From: Demequina sediminicola | GTDB taxonomy: Bacteria > Actinomycetota > Actinomycetes > Actinomycetales > Demequinaceae | Assembly (NCBI RefSeq): GCF_000975055.1 | Contig: NZ_BBRB01000004.1 | Location: forward strand, 116,171-180,170 | Direction of reading: 5' to 3' | Length of the DNA: 64,000 nt | Part shown: in pieces, positions 56,365 through 64,000 of the stretch | Numbering within the stretch: the stretch's first letter is position 1 | Layout of the letters: each line of letters begins with the position of its first letter | Made by a program: the position numbers and the translations under genes | The notes under the pieces: generated by a model | The model's database searches: none | The model's input: only the letters and a program-made list of their open reading frames with translations | Told to the model about the DNA's origin: nothing

Positions 56365-57452
56365 GACGCTCCTAAAAACAATGCGAAAACAACGTAGCCA
56401 ACCGGGGCCGCCACGAGGATAGAGTCCAGTCGGTCAAGGATCCCACCGTGGCCGGGGATGGCGCCACTCATGTCCTTCACCTGAATATCCCGCTTGAGTG
56501 CAGACTCAGCGAGGTCCCCCAGCACAGCCGCGATGCAGCAGGCCAGGCCCACTGCAGCACCGATCCACCACCGCTCGTCCAAGAGCCACCACGCGGAAAG
56601 AGCCGCAGCAGCGGTACCGAGGATCAGCCCTCCGGCGAAGCCTTCCCACGTTTTCTTGGGGCTCACCCGAGGTGCCATCTTGTGCTTGCCAAAGAGCATT
56701 CCCGCAAAGAGGCCACCGGTGTCATTACCCACCACTGCCAACACCACGATCAAGACGCGAATCCAACCAGACTCCGCGGTCTCCATCAAGATAAGGAAAC
56801 TTGCAAGGAACGGGATCCACATCAGCGTGAGGATCGACGCCATCGAGTCAGCCATGGTGTTCTCGACGCGCTCATCCGCGACCCGCCACGCCACGACACC
56901 TGCGCAGCCCACAAGAAGTGCCACGACAAGGCCCTCGGGCCCACCAGTCCACGTCGCAACCCCCATGCCGACCGTGGCCAAAGCGATGGGCGTCAGCGAA
57001 ATGCGCCGGGAACTCCCGAGCAGCGCCTTCTTCCACTCATAGGTGGCAGCCACACAGACCACGATCAGCGCGATTGAGAACGCCAGCGCATTCCACCACG
57101 CAATCGCCAGAGCACCCACCAGGATGGAGATACCCATCATCGTCGCGATCGGCATGTTGCGCCCACCGCGACTGACCGGCGCTATCTGTTCAACCGGGGC
57201 ATCAACGGGAGCCACCACGGGATCAATCGCGTCGCCATCGACCGCGTCTTCGGGAACATCGGCCTCGGCAAGGGCTCGCTCACGAGCTTCAGCCGCAGAA
57301 ACCCGCTCGGCGGGCTCGTGAACAGGCGCGAACACCGGCTCGCCATGCAGAGAAGGCATCCCTGTACCCGCTACTCGGTCCGGGGAGAACTCCCGCCGGG
57401 TCGAGGCAGGAATGGGTTCTTCCTCTGCGTTCCGCCGTCGAAAAGGACTCAT
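56361..57452 (-). CDS. cdsA: Phosphatidate cytidylyltransferase
   Basis: CdsA makes CDP-diacylglycerol, the substrate of PgsA. The 363-residue protein has an acidic, Pro/Ala-rich cytoplasmic N-terminus of about 95 residues, then eight or so membrane segments, ending with the family signature S-x-KR-x4-KD-x3-PGHGG-x2-DR-x-D ([21 protein letters not shown] then DRLD). It is 33 bases downstream of frr and overlaps rlmN. Confidence 0.95.
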   Translation of the reverse strand: MSPFRRRNAEEEPIPASTRREFSPDRVAGTGMPSLHGEPVFAPVHEPAERVSAAEARERALAEADVPEDAVDGDAIDPVVAPVDAPVEQIAPVSRGGRNMPIATMMGISILVGALAIAWWNALAFSIALIVVCVAATYEWKKALLGSSRRISLTPIALATVGMGVATWTGGPEGLVVALLVGCAGVVAWRVADERVENTMADSMASILTLMWIPFLASFLILMETAESGWIRVLIVVLAVVGNDTGGLFAGMLFGKHKMAPRVSPKKTWEGFAGGLILGTAAAALSAWWLLDERWWIGAAVGLACCIAAVLGDLAESALKRDIQVKDMSGAIPGHGGILDRLDSILVAAPVGYVVFALFLGAS

Positions 57453-57485
57453 AGGGACTACCGCTGATGGTCCGACACCTCAGTG

Positions 57486-58043
57486 TCAGACCTCAAGCAG
57501 TTCGCTCTCCTTGTGGCCGAGCAGTACGTCGATCGCGTCAACGTGCTTCTTCGTCAAGCCGTCGAGTTCCTTCTCCGCGCGCGAACCCTCGTCTTCGCCG
57601 ACTTCGCCATCCTTCACGGCAGCGTCGATCTGATCCTTGCCCTTGCGGCGCATGTTTCGGATCGTCACCTTGGCGTCTTCAGCCTTCGACTTGGCAAGTT
57701 TGACGTAGTCGCGACGGCGTTCCTCGGTCAACTGAGGCATGTTGATACGCAGTACCGTGCCGTCGTCTGATGGATTAATGCCCAGATCCGAGTTGCGCAG
57801 TGCAGTCTCGATCTCCTTCTTGGCGCCAGCGTCGTACGGCGCAATCAGGACCATACGGGCCTCTGGAATGCTGATCGACGCCAGCTGCTGCAATGGCGTG
57901 GGGGCGCCGTAGTAGTCGACAGTGATGTTCGCGAACATCGAAGCCGACGCCTGGCCGGAGCGAATGCTCGCAAAGTTGTCTTTGGCCACGTGGACGGCCG
58001 TGTCCATGTTCTCTTCGGCCTCAAGCAAGATCTCGTCGATCAT
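57486..58043 (-). CDS. frr: Ribosome recycling factor
   Basis: RRF releases ribosomes after termination with EF-G. The 185-residue protein shows the three-helix bundle and hinge ([24 protein letters not shown], then [19 protein letters not shown] in outline). It follows pyrH after 32 bases in the rpsB-tsf-pyrH-frr order found across bacteria. Confidence 0.97.
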   Translation of the reverse strand: MIDEILLEAEENMDTAVHVAKDNFASIRSGQASASMFANITVDYYGAPTPLQQLASISIPEARMVLIAPYDAGAKKEIETALRNSDLGINPSDDGTVLRINMPQLTEERRRDYVKLAKSKAEDAKVTIRNMRRKGKDQIDAAVKDGEVGEDEGSRAEKELDGLTKKHVDAIDVLLGHKESELLEV

Positions 58044-58075
58044 GACATTCTCCTAAAAATGAAGGGGCGCACCGC

Positions 58076-58825
58076 CTACGCGGTGACCAGGGTCCCAATT
58101 CTTTCACCCATCAGCGCACGGGTGACGTTGCCTTCTTCTTCAAGGCCAAAAACGACCATCGGCATTGCGTTTTCCATACTGAGCGAGAACGCTGCGGCAT
58201 CCATGACCTGCAGGTTCTTCTGAAGCGCCTCGCGGTAAGTGATGTGTTCCAAACGCTCGGCGTCAGGGTGAGTGCGCGGATCCGCGGTGTAGACCGCATC
58301 GACACCGTTCTTACCCATGATGACCTCAGTGCAGCGAGTCTCAAGCGCACGCTGGACCGACACCGTGTCTGTGGAGAAGTACGGCATGCCAGCGCCTGCA
58401 CCGAAAATCACGACGCGGCCCTTCTCGAGGTGACGCATGGCTCGACGGGGGATGTACGCCTCTGCGACCTGCCCCATGGTGATCGCAGTCTGCACACGGG
58501 TATCGACACCCGCCTGCTCAAGAAAGTCTTGGAGGGCGAGGGCGTTCATCACTGTGCCCAACATGCCCATGTAGTCCGCACGTGCGCGCTCCATCCCACG
58601 TTGGGAAAGCTCCGCACCCCGGAAGAAATTGCCGCCGCCAACGACGATGCACACCTGCACACCCTCACTCACGGCATCTGCGATCTCGCGTGCCACTCGC
58701 GACACCACATCAGGATCGAGTCCGACGGCCCCGCCACCGAACATTTCTCCTGAGAGTTTCAGCAAAACGCGCCGCTGCGCTGGAGAGACTTCCTCACCCG
58801 TCGTCATGTCAGAGTCGTCGGGCAT
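58076..58825 (-). CDS. pyrH: UMP kinase
   Basis: PyrH phosphorylates UMP to UDP and is feedback-controlled by UTP. The 249-residue protein has the amino acid kinase fold: [24 protein letters not shown] and [19 protein letters not shown] in outline. The start has a disordered N-terminus of about 17 residues that could be shorter (an internal ATG at residue 7). It is 50 bases downstream of tsf. Confidence 0.96.
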   Translation of the reverse strand: MPDDSDMTTGEEVSPAQRRVLLKLSGEMFGGGAVGLDPDVVSRVAREIADAVSEGVQVCIVVGGGNFFRGAELSQRGMERARADYMGMLGTVMNALALQDFLEQAGVDTRVQTAITMGQVAEAYIPRRAMRHLEKGRVVIFGAGAGMPYFSTDTVSVQRALETRCTEVIMGKNGVDAVYTADPRTHPDAERLEHITYREALQKNLQVMDAAAFSLSMENAMPMVVFGLEEEGNVTRALMGERIGTLVTA

Positions 58826-58875
58826 GAAAGTCCTCCTAGGCGTAGCGGCGCGTTTACTGAATCAGAGAGTAGAAA

Positions 58876-59715
58876 TTAGGCTCCCACACGGAAGCGGGCG
58901 AACGCAGTCACCTCGCCGCCAGAAGCCTCAATGACCTGGCCGACAGTCTGCTTGGAGTCCTTCGCGAAGGCCTGGTCAACCAGGGTGTTCTCCTTGAAGA
59001 AGCCCGTGAGACGGCCTTCAATGATCTTGGGCAGAGCCTGCTCAGGCTTACCTTCAGCCTTGGCCGTCTCCTCCGCGACGCGACGCTCGTTGGCGACGGT
59101 CTCCTCGGGGACATCCTCGCGAACGAGGTAGCTAGGCGAGTATGCAGCGATGTGCATAGCGATGTCGCGTGCGACCTCGCCGCCCTTGGCATCCGAGCCA
59201 ACGAGCACGCCCACCTGTGCCGGGAGGTCCTTGTTGGTGCGGTGCAGGTACTCGGTCACGACAGGAGCCTCGATGCGAGCAACACGGCGCAGGACGATCT
59301 TCTCACCCAGAATGCCGGCGTTCTCGTCGATGAACTCCTGGATCGACTTGCCGTCAATGTCTGCTGCGAGCGCGGCCTCGGCCGAGTCAACGCCAGCAGC
59401 CTCAACAGCTACCAATACCTGGTTCGCCAGCGCCACGAACTTCTCGTTCTTCGCCACGAAGTCGGTCTCGGAGTTGAGCTCGATCAGCGTGCCCACCTGG
59501 CCGCCGTCGGCGTCCTTGATGGAAGCAATGACCAGGCCCTCGGAAGCCGCACGGCCCTCACGCTTGGTGACGCCCTTGAGTCCCTTGACGCGAAGAATGT
59601 CGACGGCCTTGTCCAGGTCGCCTTCCGCCTCGTCGAGAGCCTTCTTGACGTCGAGCATGCCAGCGCCGGTGCGCTCGCGCAGTGCCTGGATGTCGGCAAC
59701 GGTGTAGTTAGCCAT
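58876..59715 (-). CDS. tsf: Elongation factor Ts
   Basis: EF-Ts exchanges GDP for GTP on EF-Tu. The 279-residue protein has the UBA-like N-domain (DIQALRERTGAGMLDVKKAL in outline) and the TDFVAKNEKF motif, where the Asp-Phe pair inserts next to the EF-Tu nucleotide site. It follows rpsB after 12 bases. Strong codon bias produces a long open frame on the opposite strand, which is not a gene. Confidence 0.97.
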   Translation of the reverse strand: MANYTVADIQALRERTGAGMLDVKKALDEAEGDLDKAVDILRVKGLKGVTKREGRAASEGLVIASIKDADGGQVGTLIELNSETDFVAKNEKFVALANQVLVAVEAAGVDSAEAALAADIDGKSIQEFIDENAGILGEKIVLRRVARIEAPVVTEYLHRTNKDLPAQVGVLVGSDAKGGEVARDIAMHIAAYSPSYLVREDVPEETVANERRVAEETAKAEGKPEQALPKIIEGRLTGFFKENTLVDQAFAKDSKQTVGQVIEASGGEVTAFARFRVGA

Positions 59716-59727
59716 GGATGGCGCTCC

Positions 59728-60687
<960 letters not shown>

Positions 60688-60701
60688 GGCTGTCCTTATC
60701 C

Positions 60702-60743
60702 GCACACAGTTGTGTGCCTTGCTTAGGCGGGTCGCTGACCCGC
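60702..60743 (-). promoter_or_regulatory. Two hairpins in the rpsB leader
   Basis: GCACACA-GT-TGTGTGC (60702-60717) and GCGGGTC-GCT-GACCCGC (60727-60743) are two perfect inverted repeats just upstream of the rpsB ribosome site. No T-run follows either. Leaders of rpsB-tsf are autoregulated by S2 in several bacteria; whether this is such a leader is open. Confidence 0.5.
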
Positions 60744-61051
60744 GTTTCGGTTGACGACAAATGCTGCGTAGCACTCGTCCCTGGCACCCACGCGGGTCAA
60801 GCACCGAGCGGACTCGGACCTTGCTTGTCCCGGCGCGCTTCTTGCCGCGGTTGCGACGAGGAACGCGAAAGGGTGCGCGATGTCATTCGGGCATGCCGAA
60901 CGCAGGAGCAATGATACCTGACGCTTTACTCTCCCCGCGACCTGCCACAAGGCACAATCACCGTTGTCCACGGGCGCGGAATCGGTTCTCAAGAATCCAC
61001 GAACCTCGTTGCTCCTGTGCAGCGCAAGTAGCCGAGCGCTCAGATGGACAC
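60744..61051. other. rpsB/M23 divergent intergenic region
   Basis: This is the rest of the 364-base gap between the rpsB start and the M23 peptidase start. It should contain the rpsB promoter(s) on the minus strand and the peptidase promoter on the plus strand. I could not pick convincing -35/-10 pairs, and no tRNA, repeat or small gene is evident. Confidence 0.35.
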
Positions 61052-61603
61052 ATGGCCTCACCCATAAGAATCGCAACAACCGTTGCCACAACATTGGCAC
61101 TCGTACTGCCGGTAGCGCCAGCGCACTCCCCCGAGGCCGCGCACGTGCCCAGCGAGCCTGTGCCCTTCGAGGTTACTGGCGATGACGGCGCCACCGTGTT
61201 GAGTGCACCGCTTACTGCGTGGACGTTGATGGCACCGGCGCGCATCCCGAGCAAGCCATGGCATCCAGGTCATCGCGGCATTGATATGTCCGCGACGGTG
61301 GGAGATCCCGTGCTCGCGCCTGCTGCGGGAACAGTGACATTCGCGGGCTACGTTGTCTCGCGTCCGGTCATGACGGTGACGCACGCCGACGGCCTGGTGA
61401 GTTCGTTCGAACCTGTCACGACACATCTTGAGGTAGGTGCCGTCGTGATGCGCGGTGACGCTGTAGGGCAGGTCGCGAACGGCGACGGACACTGCGCCCC
61501 GACCACGTGCGTGCACTGGGGCGTACGCGAGCACGGTGACTACATCAACCCGCTCGATGTGCTGGCAAATCTGGGTCCCATCCGGCTCCTTGAAGTCGGC
61601 TAG
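61052..61603 (+). CDS. M23-family peptidase-like exported protein
   Basis: The 183-residue protein has an N-terminal signal sequence (about 1-25, ending near PAHS) and an LytM/M23 domain. The first zinc motif is H74-x3-D78 (HRGID). The second motif, normally H-x-H, reads C153-V-H155 (TTCVHWG), so one expected residue is Cys, paired perhaps with C148 (GHCAP). Similar proteins lie next to rpsB in other actinobacteria. It may act on peptidoglycan or be an inactive regulator. It is convergent with the sigma factor gene. Confidence 0.85.
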   Translation: MASPIRIATTVATTLALVLPVAPAHSPEAAHVPSEPVPFEVTGDDGATVLSAPLTAWTLMAPARIPSKPWHPGHRGIDMSATVGDPVLAPAAGTVTFAGYVVSRPVMTVTHADGLVSSFEPVTTHLEVGAVVMRGDAVGQVANGDGHCAPTTCVHWGVREHGDYINPLDVLANLGPIRLLEVG

Positions 61604-61628
61604 CCGGAGATGACGCCGCCGTCAGCGC

Positions 61629-62456
61629 CTAGAACGCTCCGGTCCGCATCAGGGACTCTCGCAACTTCTTCACGGCCCCCGAATGAATCTGGGACACGCG
61701 CGACTCTGTCACTCCGAGAATCTGACCAATCTGGGCGAGCGTGAGGTTGTCGAAGTAATACAGACGCAGTACTTCCTGCTCGCGGTCACGGACACCTTGA
61801 ATTGCGGAGGCCAGAAGTGCCCGCACTTCCTGGTCTTCAACCGGAGCGGACGCCTCGGGTAGAGCAAGGTCCTGCGTCGCGTCAAGCGCACTGTTATCGC
61901 CACCGGCAACCATGCCGTCCAACGCAGCCACATGGGACAGCGCGACCTGTGCGCGCACCGTGCGCACCTCTCCACTCGACCAACCCAACTGTTGAGCCAC
62001 GTCATCGTCAGTCACTGGACGCATCAATGACTGCTCGAGAGCTCGGGTTGCCTGCTCAACGGTCTTGGCCTTGGAGCGCACGGAGCGAGGTACCCAGTCC
62101 GCGGCCCGCAGTTCATCAATGATTGCCCCGCGAATCCGCTGGGATGCGTAGGTCTCGAACTTATAGCCGCGAGACAGTTCAAACTTCTCCACCGCGTCGA
62201 TCAGTCCGAAGAACCCGTACGAAACCAGGTCGGCCAACTCAACGGTGTCCGGAAGGCGCCCAATCATGCGCGACGCCACCTGCGACACCAGTCCCGAGTA
62301 ATGGGTGATGAGCGCGTCACGGGCGGTCTTGGCCGCATCGTCCTGCACGCCATGCAAGGTTTCCCACCAGGCTTCGAGTTGCCCGGCGTCCACGGCGTTG
62401 GCCGCATCCATAGCGGACTGCGCCGTGCGTGCGGCAGCGTTTTTCACGTTCGTCAT
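61629..62456 (-). CDS. Sigma factor of the FliA/WhiG (sigma-28) family
   Basis: The 275-residue protein has sigma regions 2 (ELADLVSYGFFGLIDAVEKF; YKFETYASQRIRGAIIDELR), 3 (WVPRSVRSKAKTVEQ) and 4 (LTLAQIGQILGVTESRVSQIHSGAVKKLR), with the FliA-type spacing and no region 1.1. In Streptomyces whiG, needed for sporulation, lies next to rpsB; in motile relatives the same family drives flagellar genes. No flagellar gene or anti-sigma factor is in the window, so the role here is open. xerC starts nine bases upstream of its message direction. Confidence 0.9.
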   Translation of the reverse strand: MTNVKNAAARTAQSAMDAANAVDAGQLEAWWETLHGVQDDAAKTARDALITHYSGLVSQVASRMIGRLPDTVELADLVSYGFFGLIDAVEKFELSRGYKFETYASQRIRGAIIDELRAADWVPRSVRSKAKTVEQATRALEQSLMRPVTDDDVAQQLGWSSGEVRTVRAQVALSHVAALDGMVAGGDNSALDATQDLALPEASAPVEDQEVRALLASAIQGVRDREQEVLRLYYFDNLTLAQIGQILGVTESRVSQIHSGAVKKLRESLMRTGAF

Positions 62457-62465
62457 GGTTTCCCC

Positions 62466-63395
62466 TCAGGCGCGCGGGTGCGCGAGTGCGTATGCGGCCC
62501 TCAGCCGCTTGGTGGATACATGCGTATAGCGCTGAGTGGTGTTGAGGCTGCTGTGCCCCAACACTTCTTGCACTGAACGCAAATCGGTTCCCTCCGTAAG
62601 GAGGTGGGTCGCGATGCTGTGACGAAGCGCGTGCGGCGCAACGTCAGGGATTTCAGCCTCGCGGCACAGGTGGTGGATGGCGTCGCGCAACTGGCGCTGA
62701 TCCGCGCGCTTTCCGCGCCGGCCCAACATCAGGGCGTCGTCGGTGTGGGGAGCGACGAGCGCGGGCCGGCCGTTCTCGAGCCACGACTTCACCGCGGTGG
62801 CCGCGGGAACTCCAAACGGCACCATCCGCTCTTTGTTGCCCTTACCGCGCACCCGGATGAGTCGCTCGTCAAAGTCAAGGTCGCCGATGTTCGCACCGGC
62901 GAGTTCGCCGACGCGCATGCCGGTCGCGTACAAGAGTTCCGCGACAGCCCAGTCGCGAAGGTGAAGCAGGTCACCGTCGTCGCAACGGGTGCGGGCGAGC
63001 TCCAGCATCGAGACGACGTCTGCCTCGCTCACCACCACCGGCAAAGTCCTCGCTGGACGAGCTGACGCGAGACGCGCCGCGGGATTTGCCTGAGCAATCC
63101 CCACCTTGACTGCCCATGCGTAGAACGTGCGGGCGGCGGCGCCGCGACGCGCCATTGTGGTGCGGGAGAGCCCGCTCGTCGACATGTCAGCGAGCCATGC
63201 GCGAAGATCCGTCAACGTCACTTTAGGCAGGACCGTGTCAGCATCCCCGTCCGGCCCTGCCACGAAGGCGACAAGGTGGGCAACATCACCGTGGTAGGCG
63301 CGCACCGTGTTTTCCGATAGACCGCGCTGATGGCGCAGGTATCTATCGAATCGCGCGAGCGCGGTGCTCGCGTCAACTACGGCCGTTCGGGTCAT
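62466..63395 (-). CDS. xerC: Tyrosine recombinase XerC
   Basis: XerC acts with XerD at dif sites to resolve chromosome dimers, with FtsK (encoded at 17461) as activator. The 309-residue protein has the N-terminal SAM-like domain (FDRYLRHQRGLSENTVRAYHGDVAHL in outline) and the catalytic domain with Arg in ATGMRVGELAG, HALRHSIATHLL (HxxR), GHSSLN and the nucleophilic Tyr in QRYTHV. A XerD is not in the window. The sigma gene follows after nine bases. Confidence 0.94.
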   Translation of the reverse strand: MTRTAVVDASTALARFDRYLRHQRGLSENTVRAYHGDVAHLVAFVAGPDGDADTVLPKVTLTDLRAWLADMSTSGLSRTTMARRGAAARTFYAWAVKVGIAQANPAARLASARPARTLPVVVSEADVVSMLELARTRCDDGDLLHLRDWAVAELLYATGMRVGELAGANIGDLDFDERLIRVRGKGNKERMVPFGVPAATAVKSWLENGRPALVAPHTDDALMLGRRGKRADQRQLRDAIHHLCREAEIPDVAPHALRHSIATHLLTEGTDLRSVQEVLGHSSLNTTQRYTHVSTKRLRAAYALAHPRA

Positions 63396-63487
63396 ATCGA
63401 CATCGTGGCAGGGTCACATGAGTCAAATCAACCCCTTGAGTAACATTTGTCACATTAATCTCGAACTTTCACCCACCCGAGTGGCGG

Positions 63488-63506
63488 TTTGATGAGTTTT
63501 GATGAG
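63488..63506. repeat. Direct repeat upstream of xerC
   Basis: TTTGATGAG occurs at 63488-63496 and 63498-63506, one helical turn apart, in the 122-base gap between dprA and xerC. It could bind a protein; nothing more can be said. The gap also contains a TCGAAC-like half site but no full SOS box. Confidence 0.4.
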
Positions 63507-63517
63507 GTTTAGAGTCG

Positions 63518-64000
63518 TTAGATGCGGCGCCATGTGGCGCCGCACCGCTCGACGGCTCCCACTAACTCGAGGCGTCCGAGGCTTGCGAGCACCTCACGAC
63601 CTGTGAGTCCTGCCCGGTAGGAGGCCTCGTCTGTGGTGAGACCGCGGCCACCGACGACATCGAAGACCGCCCTGTCGTGCGGATGAGCAAAGTCGATGCG
63701 GTGAGTTGCGCTGCCGAGCTCGAGGGGTAGACACGCCTCGAGGGGAGCCACTAACTCCAGCACATCCGCGGGGCGCGCCACCAACACGGCCGCGTTCTCA
63801 CGCACCAGGGCATGACACCCCGCCGATGACGCGGAGGTCACCGGCCCCGGGACAGCACCCACCGGGCGGTGCATGGCCGCGGCATGCCGGGCCGTTGACA
63901 GCGCGCCTGAGCGCATCGCCGCCTCGACGACCACCGTGGCCGCGCTCGACGCAATCAGACGGTTGCGCTGCAAGAATCGCGAACGCATGGGGGCGTGCCC
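63518..64000 (-). CDS. dprA: DNA processing protein DprA, C-terminal part (5' end outside window)
   Basis: The frame enters at the right edge and has 160 residues to its stop. Visible are the end of the Rossmann-like domain (RFLQRNRLIASSAATVVVEA, GALSTARHAAAMHRPVGAVPGP) and the C-terminal winged-helix domain (ADVLELV ... LTTDEASYRAGLTGREVLASLGRLELVGAVER). DprA loads RecA on incoming single-stranded DNA. Codons before the first ATG at 63988 are in frame, so the gene continues beyond 64000. xerC is 122 bases downstream. Confidence 0.93.
   Translation of the reverse strand, partial: GHAPMRSRFLQRNRLIASSAATVVVEAAMRSGALSTARHAAAMHRPVGAVPGPVTSASSAGCHALVRENAAVLVARPADVLELVAPLEACLPLELGSATHRIDFAHPHDRAVFDVVGGRGLTTDEASYRAGLTGREVLASLGRLELVGAVERCGATWRRI

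Noticed and set aside
61408..61425. GTTCGTTCGAACC inside the M23 gene as an SOS box
   Set aside because: It has TTCGAA but not GAAC-N4-GTTC, and lies in the middle of a coding region.

Overview
The window is a GC-rich stretch of chromosomal backbone from an actinobacterium, most likely of the order Micrococcales. Three things point there: the gene order (lexA to dinG, hflX, dapF, miaA, miaB, rny, recX, recA, DUF3046, clgR, cinA, pgsA, ftsK, rnj, dapA, then dapB, pnp, rpsO, truB, rbfA, infB, nusA, rimP, then proS, ispG, rseP, dxr, cdsA, frr, pyrH, tsf, rpsB, whiG-type sigma, xerC, dprA), the actinobacterial SOS boxes of the form TCGAAC-N4-GTTCGA, and marker families such as DUF3046, a DivIVA-repeat protein and a ChiZ/DivS-like LysM protein. 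Genus cannot be fixed from sequence alone. I saw no rRNA, tRNA, CRISPR array, insertion sequence or prophage.

Layout: 1-2185 is the end of a probable RNA helicase gene, nrdR, an SOS-type LysM cell-division inhibitor and the divergent lexA with three SOS boxes between them. 2195-15149 is a minus-strand run for DNA repair, tRNA modification, RNA decay and phospholipid synthesis, with recA under a perfect SOS box. 15203-22792 holds a GGDEF-EAL protein overlapping ftsK, RNase J and dapA. 22858-29501 is a more variable block (cupin, SulP transporter, thyA-folA, two acetyltransferases, a 39-residue membrane microprotein, azlCD, ZIP transporter) lying between the usually close dapA and dapB. 29542-35041 is dapB, an M16 protease, pnp and rpsO. 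35166-39408 is a gluABCD-like glutamate uptake cluster with a second solute-binding lipoprotein. 39459-47095 is the ribF, truB, rbfA, infB, ylxR, nusA, rimP translation/transcription run. 47181-60687 holds a lipoprotein, proS and a long operon that starts at rpsB and links translation (S2, EF-Ts, RRF), UMP kinase, CDP-diacylglycerol, the MEP isoprenoid pathway (dxr, ispG), an intramembrane protease and RlmN. 61052-64000 has an M23 peptidase, a FliA/WhiG-family sigma factor, xerC and the 3' part of dprA.

Functionally the window is dominated by housekeeping: SOS response (lexA, recA, recX, LysM protein), lysine/diaminopimelate synthesis (dapA, dapB, dapF), RNA decay by three different nucleases (RNase Y, RNase J, PNPase), ribosome assembly and initiation, and membrane lipid synthesis. 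Most genes overlap by 1-16 bases or are spaced by a few bases, so translational coupling is widespread. Several starts had to be moved inward from the longest possible frame on the basis of Shine-Dalgarno positions or conflict with regulatory sites.

No clearly new multi-gene system was found. The most interesting items are local: triplicated stop-codon repeats after the LysM gene, a terminator buried in the nrdR coding end, RNA hairpins at gluB-gluC, pnp and rpsB, the microprotein, the ftsK-coupled c-di-GMP protein, and the four-copy DivIVA-repeat protein.
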